From: Pinus tabuliformis
Lineage: Eukaryota > Streptophyta > Pinopsida > Pinales > Pinaceae
DNA: 64,000 nucleotides
Assembly (NCBI GenBank): GCA_031772625.1
Contig: CM062814.1
Coordinates: forward strand, 823,492,757-823,556,756
Reading direction: 5' to 3'
Positions 47,043-57,984 of this stretch are shown here, in pieces (within the stretch, counting starts at the first letter, position 1; each line of letters begins with the position of its first letter). The position numbers and the translations under genes are program-made. Under the pieces are notes generated by a model. It was given only the letters and a program-made list of their open reading frames with translations. It was not told the DNA's origin and did no database searches.

Positions 47043-47812
47043 TATTGATGAGATAACATCGTGGACTGACATTCTCCCTGTGTCAAGTACTGTGACCTGC
47101 ATTAGGGAGATTATCCCTGTGTCAAGTACATTGACCTGAATTAGGGAGAATGGTCCGATAGAGGACTGACATTCTTCCTATGTCATATATGACCCAAATT
47201 AGGAAGAATGGTCCTAGAGCATCATATTCATTTAGCTTTGAATCTGTTTGACCAGCGTTGACTTGGAGTTTTCTGGGATGCTTTGACCGAATTTTGACTG
47301 GCTGTTTGGATTCAATCTGAAGGAATCTTTGACTGATGCTTGACCAAATTTCTGGGTGGAAATTCTTCCATTGATTGAACTGTTTTGACCAGTGTTGACC
47401 GCAGGTCAACTGAGGCAGATTGACTGAAGTTGCAGGGCCGAAATTCGGCCTCTTTGACTGCAGTTGACCAGGAGCATCAGAGGCCGAAATTCAGCATGTT
47501 GGCCAGATTTGACTTGATGAACTGAAGTTTGACTCTCACCATTGACCAGATTTGACTTGGAAAAGTGGTATGGTTATTTTGACTTGATTGACTGGAAATT
47601 TAAATGTTCAAATTGATTGAATTGGAAAATTTCTTCTAAGAAAAGGTTGCTGGGTTTTTCCCAGGGTTGATTTTGTCTCTTGTGCATCTTTAATTTACTG
47701 TGATCTCTACTGCTCTATTATATTTATGGTTGAAATTTTCTGAAGTTGTATCATTGGAAGTAATTATCTGGCAGAAAATTGTGCTTGTCTTAATTGCACT
47801 CGAAAATAAACA
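47043..47812 (+). repeat. 3' LTR of the split Copia element
   Basis: 770 bp starting TATTGATGAG (TG mutated to TA) after the purine tract and ending AAAATAAACA. The first 190 bp contain three partial repeats of GACTGACATTCTNCCTGTGTCAAGTA-type sequence. Confidence 0.8.
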
Positions 47813-48600
47813 CTCTTCATTGCAACTTCATAAAATAATCCCTATATGCACTGCCATACACCTGTGCACACACACAAAGATCAAATCATTCGGTGGCTCT
47901 GGTCACGGTTCCAAATTTCAATCAACAGAGTGTAGTGGCTATTGTTATTCAATGTCTTGGCTGCTCCTATTTGTTTTTCTTCGTTTGACACTTCACTCTT
48001 CACTTGGTGGATATACTGTAGAGTGAATGACAGGGTCATGGTGGTTCGCTTCAAATTCTATATTACCATTCAAAACAGCATTGACTCCTTATCCCCAATG
48101 TCCATGTTAGCCCATACTGCTCTTTGCTTTATTAGTGCCTTTATTAAGTCCCTTTTCAATGGCTGGTGCATCCATTTTTTTTAATCTTTTGCCCATTGTG
48201 TGTGAGGAGTCCCTTGACACCTTATCTAGTCACAACTGCTCCTCAACTCCTTTACCTGCTTCCTCTCAACGTGGCTTCTTCTCTTAACTGTGGCTTTGAT
48301 ACCATGTGACTCGTGAGATTCACACACACAAGCGTGGACAGAAATACACACAATAACGAGAAAGAGTTGATTCATTTGTTTGTTAGATGATGCTTTGTCT
48401 TATGACATGGTAGGAGACAGGAGGAATATGCTATTCAACTAGAAAATACCGAACTACACTAATTAATACATTATAAATGCCTCATTATTACATAACTTTA
48501 TTAATGAGATTTTATTAGACTTTATTATATGTAAGTCATACTTAACATCAGTATGTGCTAAATATGAAAAGACTGGAGATTGCAATTTTTACACGATAAC
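47813..48600 (-). mobile_element. Copia LTR/leader relic (minus strand)
   Basis: On the minus strand, TGGTATCAAAGCCACAG (reverse of about 48288-48304) is a primer-binding site directly after an LTR-like end (GAATCTCACGAGTCACA). The LTR would be about 48305-48600. 48452-48570 repeats at 36478-36590. The interior side (47813-48287) has no clear domain. The second LTR was not identified. Confidence 0.45.
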
Positions 48601-48630
48601 CAACCCTAGCAGTGCTCCTCAACCATAGTT

Positions 48631-48869
48631 TTTTTTTTGGTAGGTAAGCACCCATGGGGGATTTGAACCATTGACCTATCGCAAGGAGTGCCTTAACAGT
48701 GCACCCATTCACCGTCAATCCAAAGCCCCATGGGCAAAAGGTGAGCGGGCTTGGCCCAGGAAACGAGTAACACCCATGACTAGTCAACGCCCTCTCTCAG
48801 GTTTGAGCACAAGACCTGACCGTCTTTACGAGTCCAACTTTACCAACCAGCTGCCTCCGCCAACCTTAT
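48631..48869 (-). mobile_element. tRNA-derived SINE, 239 bp, with 15-bp target duplication
   Basis: Minus strand starts TAAGGTTGGCGGAGGCAGC, carries a box A-like AGCTGGTTGGTAAAG and a box B-like TGTGCTCAAACC about 35 bp on, and ends in CCTACC followed by a run of A. TCCTCAACCATAGTT occurs exactly at both sides (48616-48630 and 48870-48884). A second box B-like GGTTCAAATCC lies near the 3' end. Size, Pol III head, A-tail and duplication length fit a SINE mobilised by LINE machinery. Confidence 0.85.
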
Positions 48870-50194
48870 TCCTCAACCATAGTTGTAATTACACTTTTCT
48901 TTATTGTGTCAATAAATTGAATGTCTCTCAATTTATTATCTCATTTTTGCAAGTTTTCTGGGCGTCATCTAGAGCTTAACATGATTAGCTTTCATGAGAA
49001 ACTGAGTGCATGCATGTCTTTGTAAATATCTAACAACTTGCAGTTTTGTATCATACAGACAACTCTACAACACGTTTTTGATGGTGGATTTCAATGTAGT
49101 AAGTTTTGCCTTTCTACACATTTTCAAGTCATCTGAATCCTCAAGGGCAGTTATGAGTAGTTGGCTGAGGCCATGGTGGTCTGCACATAAGATCATCCAC
49201 TTGGGCCAGAATAATTCCCAAAATGAAATCTGGGAACACATTACAGTGCATTTATATTTCTCTCTTGTTTAAATGCAGCTTTAACTCAATCTGTTCATCA
49301 GTACACTCATCATTTATGTATTTGTATGTGTCTCATTTATCCCCTAAGCTTCAACTCCCAGACTAATCACTAGATTCAATAGATAAGCAACTTTCTGCTG
49401 TATGTTCTTTTTTCTGCATGCCAATTCAGTATTCATTATCTGCTTTTGCATATATAGTGTATAACAAGTGGTCCATGGATCTGTATGCACCTTTACTTAG
49501 ATGTTCAATTGGAGTTCTGAGACCATCTCTGTTTTCTTTATGTTTTGAGGTTTAAACCTCATATGGTTGGCATGTGCTGGCAGATACTCACAGTGAAGAC
49601 TTTTCTTCTGCTTAATGATGTGCAATTGGTATTCTAGTAGCTCCAACCTCTGCCTATATTTAAAAGACTAATAGTATTCTATTCAGATGGTCTATTTTTC
49701 TTATTGAAAATAGAGACAATTGAATGTACTTTTGCAGGTACAGATTCTCAAAGTGACACACACCATTCTTGTATATAAAATCATTGAGGTATCTGTGATA
49801 ATATTTAGCACAATCATATTTGGATTATACTCTGTTTTTTGTACATTTTGATTTGTAAATGTTAGCATGTTTAATCTTTATATTATTTATTAACCCTGGG
49901 TATCAAAGTAAGTTTTGTTTCAACTGCACCCAATTAATTTAAGTTTGCTATGTGTTGTTTGAAAATGCAAACATCTCGTTCTGATAAAATTTTAGGTTTA
50001 AGGAAGTTTGTTGTGCTGCACTTGGTATGGATTTATGGATTGCTTTGTTTGCTAGGCCTAACTTTTATATATTAATGTTCTTACATAGATAATTCAGAGA
50101 TATATAAATGAGTCAGTGAGGTGTTGTATAGGTTGTGCCTTTGTTTTTAGTTAACACATTTCACTGATGCATGTTTGAAGTTTTTTTGTTGTAG

Positions 50195-50294
50195 ATTTGT
50201 TAATGCATCTGGAGCATTTTTGTTCCCTGTTTATGGCCAAGCAGAGCTGCCTCAAGCCTTTAGCCGTGCTGCTGCTGTTAAAGGAACTATTTAT
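50195..50294 (+). CDS. REP: Rab escort protein (REP), exon 3
   Basis: 100 bp reading FVNASGAFLFPVYGQAELPQ then AFSRAAAVKGTIY. This is the conserved GDI/REP block (YP.YG.GELPQ.F.R..AVKG..Y) beside the Rab-binding platform. It ends in phase 0 at a consensus donor GTAAGTATC (50295). The next expected segment (YVLRMP-like) was not found in the remaining 13.7 kb, so the gene continues past the window. The combined three exons give 309 uninterrupted codons. Confidence 0.92.
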
Positions 50295-50949
50295 GTAAGT
50301 ATCAAGATGAATTACAAGATTCAAAATTATATTTGACTGAAGATACTTTTTATTTTAGGATAGGCCATGTTGATGTAATAATAGCACGATCTACTGTTTT
50401 TTCTTCTGTCCAGTTACATATCAATGCATATCGTTTTGTATTGTCATGTGGGTTTTTGTAGTAAATGGAAGTATGGCTTCAGGATCTGGTATGTTTGGAC
50501 TAGTGTATTTGATGTTTGTTCTATGCGAAGATTTAAAGTGCTTATTTGAAGTTAGGAGCCCTCAGAGACTAGTAGACTTATAAATTTAATTGTCCATCCA
50601 ATTACAGGGAACTCTAGTTTAAAGTGCTCTGTAGTGGTAGGTCTTGAGCACATGAGTTTTATATTGAGAAATACAGTAGTCTAAACATTTTACATTTTGA
50701 ACCTTTTCTAGGCACATTTTTCCAACTAGTTTTGCGCAAAACCTGGCCAAAAAGTTAAAAGAATCCTTGGAATTGCAGATGTCAGTTGTTGTGATTGCAC
50801 AATCTAGGTGCAATAGGCGTTTTCCAGTGCCCTGAATTCATATATTTATTAAAAAATGCAATTTAGGCATTGAAAAATCACAATTTCACCAACAATTACA
50901 TAGCCCCAAAACAACCAAAACACTTAACCTTACTTAGGTCTTTCTTCTT

Positions 50950-51564
50950 ATCTCCTTTTGAGTCAGATCCCTTGCTGGACCCTGCTCCTTTTCCACCTTT
51001 GGTGCTTTGCCATTGCTAGTGGTGCCATTGACCAAGCTGAGCCTAAGCTCCTCCCGATTGATTCACTCCATAGGCAATCCCATCCTGGAAGTGTGTCTTG
51101 CCCAGAAATCACTTGGATGAACATACTCCATTCCTTGGAAAACCCATTCGGTGCTATGCGCACTAGCTCGTCATCATTTGCTTGTCTCGTACTGCAGCCA
51201 ACTCATCTCTGGCAAGTCAAACTTTGGTGAGATAGGAAGTCACATCTTCACCCTTATGTTGTTTGATGGTCCTCAACTTCTCTTTGAGAATCATCTTCTT
51301 GTTCTCTAAAGGATTCTGGTATAGTTTTACTGTGGTGCCTCACATTTGCTTCATTGTGTCTTTCTATGTGGTATGCAGAACAATATGGTGCTTGACTCCA
51401 TCAAGGATAATCCTCTTTAATTTGGCATTTTCTTTCCTGTAGGTTGCCAACTGTTGTGGATCCATAGATACGAAAATAACATTCTCCGCACACTCCAACA
51501 TTCACTCTACGAACTAGTTGTTTCAAACTACGATTTTCAAATGCCACTTCGTTTACCCTACATT
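50950..51564 (-). pseudogene. Copia gag relic
   Basis: Minus-strand pieces ATYRKENAKLKRIILDGVKH (with shifts), HIVLHTT.KDTMKQM, LKEKLRTIKQHKGEDVTSYL and LARDELAAVRDKQ follow the UBN2-type Gag order. Reading continues to a charged tail near 50950. Heavily broken. It abuts the Copia LTR at 51565, which may have inserted into it. Confidence 0.55.
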
Positions 51565-52309
51565 TGTTAATTTTAGGTTATGTTCTATGCTTAGAGCAAT
51601 TTATTTCAATTTTCACAGTTAGCTCCATATCTTTTCCAGATTAGCAATCACATCAGCATTAAAGTACATTCCTGATAGAACATAAACATAAATTGCAGAA
51701 GACAAGCCAAGACAAGAGGACACAAGATGTGGCGCTAGCCAGGGACAAACCCCAATGTGGGGAAACCCTTGATCAATTCTTCTTATATGTTCTTCAATAG
51801 TTCAGTAGAGAGAGAGAGAGATAGTACGTTTACAACAGAAGTCAATACTTTGACTTATCTAGATAAGAGCATAGATCATCTCTAAGAAGATGATACATGA
51901 GATCAGTTGAAGACATGCTGCTTCAACTAATTCTCCAAGTGAATCCTTCACCTATCGTTGTGCTGCATTTCGTCATCATGCTGCACCTCATCGCGCTGCA
52001 CCATGCTGCACACATCATCACTATGCTGCATCTCATCACGCTTCATTAATCATGACTGTACCCATCATTGTACTGCATTATGTGCCATTGCTGCACTATG
52101 TTGCCATCCTGACCTATGTGTTGGCTGCACCTTGCTTGCTTGTTGTCCCTTGCTTGTTTGTTGTCCTTAGCATGCTTGTTGCATGCTAGTTGTCCCTTGC
52201 ATGTTAGCTGTAACATTGCATGCTTGGTGTGTTTGTTGCTAAGTACCATACAATTGTCTCAATGTTAGTTAGCTGTGCCTTGCATGCTGCTCTCCTTCGG
52301 AGATAGATG

Positions 52310-52660
52310 CTCCGACAGTTCTGGCTATTCCCAGCAGTTCCGGCTGTTCCTGGCAGTTTCGGCTGTTCCCGGCAGTTTCCGCAGTTCCGACAGTCCCAGC
52401 AGTCCCGACAGTTCTGGCTTTCCGGCAGTTCCGACTTTTCAGACTTTTTCGACATTTTCGATTTTCCGGCAGTTCCAGCTTTTTCAGCTTTTCTGGCCTT
52501 TCCGGCATTTTCGCCTTTTTGGCTTTTCCAGCAGTTCCGGCTTTTCTAGATTTTCTAGCTTTTCTGGAAGTTACATCTTTTTCGGCTTTTTCGGCTTTTC
52601 TGGTAGTTTCGGCTTTTTCGGCATTTTCGGCTTTTCTGGTTTTCAGGCAGTTCTGACTTT
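52310..52660. repeat. TTCCGGC-type minisatellite in the Copia 3' LTR
   Basis: About 350 bp of variant units such as CAGTTCCGG, TTTTCGGC and TTTTCCGG, mostly 8-9 bp. It produces long Phe/Ser-rich frames on + and Glu/Lys/Ala-rich frames on -, which are not genes. The 5' LTR has about half the length (57690-57860). Confidence 0.9.
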
Positions 52661-52776
52661 CTGCCCTCTGGATCAGGGCAACATTATTCCTTAGGATCTC
52701 TCCTCCTACTAAAACCCAAAGACAAGTAGTGAGAGGAAGAGATCCCAAGTGTGTTGAAATGACTTGAAGGTCACCT

Positions 52777-52785
52777 CTATTTATA
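52777..52785 (-). promoter_or_regulatory. LTR TATA box
   Basis: Minus strand TATAAATAG, followed by AGGTGACC. The same box lies at 57976-57984 in the other LTR. Confidence 0.6.
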
Positions 52786-52960
52786 CTAAAATGTTGAGCA
52801 CATGTGGGGTTTATTTGGTTGTTGGTCGACTTTGACGAATTGTCTTATAACTCAAATAAATTCATAACTCCATGAATACTTATCGGAATCGGATGACCTT
52901 TAGATCAATCCTACACCTCTCGATGAGAGGGATCCAAGAAAAATATCAGTTGCCATAAAT

Positions 52961-54045
52961 CAATGTTTTAAAACTCCGACTCCGACTCCGACTCCGACTC
53001 AGCTGAGGGTCGACTCCTACTCGGTATCGACTCGGCTGGCTCTATTTCAATGACTCGGTTGTTGTAAAAAATACGTTAAATATTTATTTTTTATAAAAAC
53101 ACATAATTTTAAAGATTTTCATTCATGTTTCCAAACACACAGCATTAGAAGATAGATAGAAGACAACATATGATCAAAGTAGGCTCATGAATATATCCAT
53201 TATATCAAAATGGCACCCAATGCACTGTCTAATACATACACGATGATGATATAGAGATCAAAACAAAAACACATAACCAAGGAGGCTATAAATGGCCTCT
53301 ACAACAAAAGTCTGTGACTAGTACTACTGGCTACTGCTAGAGTTGCCAACATCATCTGGCTCAGTGTTACTTGGGAGTGGGAGCGAAAACGGGAGCAGGA
53401 GCAACATTTTCAGAAGCTCCCGGTTTGGGAGCGAATCACGGAGGAGTTTGACAACCAATGTCACTAACATCAAGGTACATAGAGGGATTGGTGCCCTTGA
53501 TTAAATACGAGTTCCATACCCTAATACATGACAAAATTCAATGGAAACATTGCAATACCCCAATCCTGAAATCCTGAAAAACTGATAAGTCTACTGGATT
53601 TTGAATGAAATCTAAAATTCTACTTTCTCCATATGAAATCCAATGAGGCCGGAACCACTCTCAAACATCCCGAGTCATTTCATGGTAATGTTAAAAATTT
53701 AAGTAAAAGGATGAAAATGAAGATTAAGGAGAATGTCACTTTTACTATAAGAATTTAACATTACCATGAAATTTGAATAGCATATCAATACTAAGAGAGG
53801 GGAATGGACCCCAAAGACCAAAAAACCAATTAATAAAACCATTTGGAGTCCCCCACACTCAGAAAAAACATAAAAAAAATAAAAAAATTGCGTTTTTGGT
53901 GTTTACTGGCTGTATGAAGTGACCCGGTCGAGTTGATACGGACTCGGCCGACCGAACTGGTTCGATGGCCGAGTCGCAAATTTTTTTACCGGCTCGGACC
54001 AACTCGACCGAGTCGGTTCTGCGCCGGCCGGCTTTTAAAACACTG
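52961..54045. mobile_element. Non-autonomous hAT-type DNA transposon inserted in a Copia LTR
   Basis: The ends are CAATGTTTTAAAA on the left and, reverse-complemented, CAGTGTTTTAAAA on the right: a 13-bp terminal inverted repeat with one mismatch. The 8-bp duplication CCATAAAT lies at 52953-52960 and 54046-54053. The other LTR shows the empty site (GCCATAAATAAGACG near 58151). Subterminal ACTCCG and GACTCGGC repeats are dense at both ends. No transposase is coded. The 1085-bp size, CAGTG start and 8-bp duplication fit hAT. Confidence 0.92.
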
Positions 54046-54249
54046 CCATAAATAAGATGACCCACATGGAGTTTGACCTAGTTGCCAATTTTAACACTCC
54101 CTCTCAACTAGGGAGAACTCCATCCGTTGATACATATGTTCGACTGTACCATCTCTGCCATCAGTGCCCTGCACTGCTGATCTACTGAGCTTTGCTCTGC
54201 TTTGATCTGTTCTGTTGAACCATGAAGAAGAAGAATTGATCGAGAATGT

Positions 54250-54535
54250 CTCATACCATTCTCTATTGATGCAAAGTCAGTTTCATCTGAAGAGAGTGTG
54301 TCACATCACTCTCACTGACTCGAAGTCAGTTTTATTGATCCCAGATCAATATCACAAGAGAGTGTCTCAAACCACTCATACTTATCCTAGATTAGTTTCA
54401 TTGATCCCAAATCAATGTCACAAGAGAGTGTCTCAAACCACTCATACTGATCCCAGATCAATGTCACAAGAGAGTCTCAAACCACTCATACTGATCCCAG
54501 ATTAGTTTCATTGATCCCAGATCAATGGAGGTCAT
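54250..54535. repeat. Tandem repeat, unit about 66 bp
   Basis: GATCCCAGATCAATNTCACA, AGAGAGTGTCTCAAACCACT and CATACTGATCC recur three to four times with one shortened unit. It lies between RNase H and the purine tract of the Copia element, in its 3' non-coding part. A 96-codon + frame over it (54215-54505) reflects the repeat only. Confidence 0.8.
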
Positions 54536-54654
54536 CTTAGCATAGGGAGTATGGTAGATACAGCGATGCGTCCATCGATAGTACTACTATGGTCCCTATC
54601 CTCATTTCCCTGGTCATTGATTAGATGAGAGGTACTCCCCATGAGTCCTAGATT

Positions 54655-54840
54655 GCATGGGTAGGATGCCTTGACAGGAGAACTAATCATCTTGTCCATA
54701 GGAGAACGAGTCATCCTGCCAGTGGATGCCATGGAGAACTAATCATCTAGCCCACAGGAGAACTAATCATCCTGTTCCACAGTTGCCATGGGAGAACTAA
54801 TCATCCCGGCCCACAGAAGAACTAATCATCCTGTTTATAG
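54655..54840. repeat. Tandem repeat around GGAGAACTAATCATC
   Basis: Five to six degenerate copies of GGAGAACTAATCATCCTG separated by CCCACA or TGCCATG variants, spacing about 28-40 bp. Also in the 3' non-coding part of the Copia element. Confidence 0.75.
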
Positions 54841-55127
54841 CGCACCACCAGGGGAGGGTGAGTCGCCCTGTGGTCATATGTTGCTCCAGTAAGTACCCCA
54901 AGCCCCCCAGAGCTCCCAGAGCTCAATGCATGCCACATGCAGGACCCTTATAAGAAGGTCTCTCAACGACTCCAAGTCGTTCGGGAAAGTCACAGATTTG
55001 ACCTTTTCCAGGGCTTTGACAAAATGTCTGCGACCTGTACATCAGTCTCAATGCGATGGAGCCTCCTCGTTCATCAACTTACCATATCACAGATAAGGCA
55101 GTGTCTGATGTCTATTTGTTGGAGCAA

Positions 55128-56908
55128 TCATCGAATACGGGATTCCTCAATAATCGAATCCCCCCTGTGGTTGTTACAGAGAATCACAGTGGTATTCATC
55201 ATGTGTACAAATAGCTCACTTAAGAGCTTTTGCAACCATGCAACTTCACACGAGATCATACTCGTAGCTATGTATTCGGTCTCGGTGGTGCTTATAGCAA
55301 CCGACTTCTGCTTCCTGCTCATTAATGATATCAAAGCAGAATCCAAACAGAACCAACACTGAGAAGTGCTCTAGTGATCCTCCACATTGCCTGCCTAGTC
55401 AGCATTCGAATAATCATGCAGTTTCGTATTTCCGACACTGTATCTCAATCCATGAGAGATTGTGCCCCGAAGATATCTCAGAAGATTCTTGGCACCAATC
55501 CAATGAGGCTCAACCAAATATGAGCTCACCATGCTAACTGCAAAACATATGTCCAGACGGAAGTTCACCAAGAACATCAACGCGAATGAGTTTATGAAAC
55601 TCAGAGGCATTTCCCAAATCTGGTTCGACATCACTACCATATAACTTCTAAAAGTTAAGATCCTCGAGGTAGTCACAGGGTTGCAGTTTATCATTCCACA
55701 TCCGGAATCCAACTCCCTCTTACTTCTGCAAATGAGAGGGTCTGCACCTGTCAGAAATAGGTCGTCCTCATAAGGTGCCGGTATGAGAGGTTTATCATCC
55801 ACAACTTTCGGGTAATGGTGTGGATCGGTTTCACTCCTAGTGAATCTCAGTTTCATCAGACAGCTATCAATCCTCTCATACTACGCCCGGGGTGTTTTGC
55901 TTCAAGCCATAGAGGGCTTTCTTCCACCTGTATACATGAGATTTCTGATCATGAGTCTCAAACTCCTCGGGTTGTTCCAAACCTGTGGGCTTGTTGCATG
56001 AGGGGAATGGTCCCCTTATAAGATTTTCCTTCGGTACATCTCAGACATGTACCTTCATGCTCTACTTGAATTCAGACATTCCTATCACCATTTGACTCAC
56101 ATTAGGTAGGGCCCCATAGGTTGACCTCCGGTGTTATAGATGCGATATGTCAATTGACATGATCCCCAATGGACCATCTTGCAACTTGATACAAATTGCC
56201 AGCCCTGAACCCATGAGAAAAAGCATCTTTGAAAATTATATTTTTTAACACGTACCTTTCCATCGATGAATGCCACCTTGAAACCTTTGACTTCCATTTC
56301 CGAGATGGACACTAGGTTCTTCTTGCGATCAGGTACATAAAGGAGATTCTATAAATGAATCGAGTTACCCTTATTCAATTGAGAGTTAACATTCCCTACA
56401 CCTTTTCGAGATAGGTGGCATTGGCTCCAAGTATAATCCCATGATTGTTTCCATCTCTACCAAATTAGAGAGTGCACCCATGTATTCGATGAAGTGCCTT
56501 GAAGCACTACTATCTATAAGCCAGATTCCCAAAGAATCTGAAGGAGAGGGCCAATACAAGATAACGCTTCTTTATCTTATCAGAAACAACATTTGATTCT
56601 TCATACTTGGGGTTCCTTGCTTTCTATGAAGAGTGGCCATTTCCTTAATGACCTGCATTACCTGTCATTCCTTTGATCATTGAAGATGTCCCTGGAATGA
56701 TTGTTATCATCATCAAGTGATGTGTCCCTGCCATTCGGACACTCCTTCGCATAATGGCCGAATTAGTTATCTGCCTTTCCTTCCACCCTGAAATCCGGTC
56801 TTCCAATGAAGTGATCTTTAGGTAGGCCATATTCCGCTGCGCCATTCTAATAATATTCCTTGCTTCAACTTCACCCTTGGTGAATTTGAAGAGCGATGAG
56901 GAATCCAC
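55128..56908 (-). pseudogene. Copia gag-pol remnants without integrase
   Basis: In minus-strand order: a Gag knuckle relic (FGHYAKECPNGRDT near 56745), protease closing region and GAG-pre-integrase (KKNLVSISEMEVKGFKVAFI at 56312-56250), then directly RT (EDDLFLTGADPLICRSKREL, where YVDD has become YEDD, and LDICFAVSMVSSYLVEPHWI, 55856-55395) and RNase H (SRKQKSVAISTTETEYIATS, ILCNNHRGD, 55346-55128). The integrase core that should lie between pre-integrase and RT is absent. The frames are short and broken. Confidence 0.82.
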
Positions 56909-57689
56909 TGATCCTTTTGTCCTTTCCCAAATGTCTTCGGTGATTGCTCTTTCACTCTTGCTTGGGCATTGTCTTCACCTCAGCTTTGATACCATGTTAA
57001 TTTTAGGTATGTTTTATGCTTAGAGCAATTTATTTCAATTTTCATAGTTAGCTCCATATGTTTTCCAGATTAGCAATCACATCGGCACAAAAGTAAACTG
57101 CAGATAGAACATAAACATAAATCGCAGAAGACAAGCCAAGACAAGAGGACACAAGATGTAGCGCTAGCTAAGGACAAACCCCAATGTGGGGAAACCCTTG
57201 ATCAATTCTTCTTGTATGTTCTTCAATAGTTCAGTAGAGAGAGAGAGAGATAGTATGTTTACAACAGAAGTCAACACTTTGACTTATCTAGATAAGAGCA
57301 TAGATCATCTCTAAGAAGATGATACATGAGATCAGTTGAAGACATGCTGCTTCAACTAATTCAACAAAGTGAATCCTTCACCTATCGTTGTGCTGCATTT
57401 CGTCATCATGCTGCACCTCACCGCGCTGCACCATGCTGCACCCATCATCACTACGTTGCATCTCATCGCGCTTCATTAATCATGACTGTACCCATCACTG
57501 TACTGCATTATGTGCCATCCTGACCTATGTGTTGGCTGCACCTTGCTTGCTTGTTGTTGCATGCTAGTTGTCCCTTGCATGCTCGCTGTAACATTGCATG
57601 CTTGGTGTATTTGCTGCTGAGTACCATACAACTGTCCCAATGTTAGTTAGCTGTCCCTTGCATGCTGCTTTCCTTCGGAGACAGATGCT

Positions 57690-57860
57690 CTGAATGTTTC
57701 GGGAGTTCCTGGCAATGCTGGCAGTTCCGACAATTCGGAAGTCCTAGCAGTTCTGGCTTTTTCGGTAGTTTCGGCTTTTCCGACAGTTTCGACATTTCCA
57801 GCAGTTCCGGTTTTTCTAGCTTTTCTGGCTTTTCCGACAGTTTCGGCAGTTCTGGCTTTC
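57690..57860. repeat. TTCCGGC-type minisatellite in the Copia 5' LTR (short allele)
   Basis: Same unit types as 52310-52660, about 170 bp. Confidence 0.88.
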
Positions 57861-57975
57861 TGCCCTCTGGATCAAGGCAACGTTATTCTTTAGGATCTCT
57901 CCTCCTACTAAAACCCAAAGACAAGTAGAGAGAGGAAGAGATCCCAAGTGTGTTGAAATGACTTGAAGGCCACCT

Positions 57976-57984
57976 CTATTTATA
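57976..57984 (-). promoter_or_regulatory. LTR TATA box
   Basis: Minus strand TATAAATAG at the position equivalent to 52777-52785 in the 3' LTR, about 220 bp inside the LTR start. Confidence 0.6.

Larger units (their letters stand above)
38233..47812 (+). mobile_element. Ty1/Copia retrotransposon with full gag-pol order, split by a nested Copia element
   Basis: 5' LTR ends at 38922, followed by primer site TGGTATTAGAG (38923 on). The 3' LTR is 47043-47812, preceded by the purine tract TTGAGAGGGAG. Protein order is Gag, protease, GAG-pre-integrase, integrase, reverse transcriptase, RNase H, as in Copia. Positions 40925-44898 are a foreign Copia element inside the integrase. Removing it rejoins the codons of integrase (LPMFLWSE then ALITIVYIQNRSPHQIL). 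The LTRs are visibly diverged and the frames broken, so this is an old copy. The left boundary, TGTTGGATTT near 38233, is tentative. Confidence 0.85.
25733..50194 (+). other. REP intron 2, 24,462 bp, loaded with mobile elements
   Basis: Donor GTTAGTTC at 25733, acceptor TTTTTGTTGTAG ending at 50194. The assignment rests on exons 2 and 3 being consecutive in plant REPs (SIGR|FVNASGA) and on matching phase. Unassigned stretches inside it, in which I see no gene, are 25733-27228, 29936-30315, 33408-33669, 36241-37390, 37593-38232 and 48885-50194. Confidence 0.85.
51565..54096 (-). repeat. 3' LTR of the Copia element, interrupted at 52961-54045
   Basis: Same termini as the 5' LTR. After removing the hAT insert and one target copy it is still about 230 bp longer, mainly because its minisatellite (52310-52660) is roughly twice as long. 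Confidence 0.88.

Noticed and set aside
48650-48700. tRNA gene suggested by the GGTTCAAATCC box B on the minus strand
   Set aside because: No cloverleaf can be formed around it, and it lies inside a 239-bp A-tailed insertion with target duplication, so it belongs to a SINE.
52275-52748. Long open frames on both strands (139 and 159 codons)
   Set aside because: Both arise from the 8-9-bp TTCCGGC minisatellite in a Copia LTR. The composition is purely repeat-driven and no domain is present.
52310-54840. CRISPR-like regular repeats
   Set aside because: Units are contiguous or degenerate, without unique spacers of constant length, and the DNA is plant nuclear.
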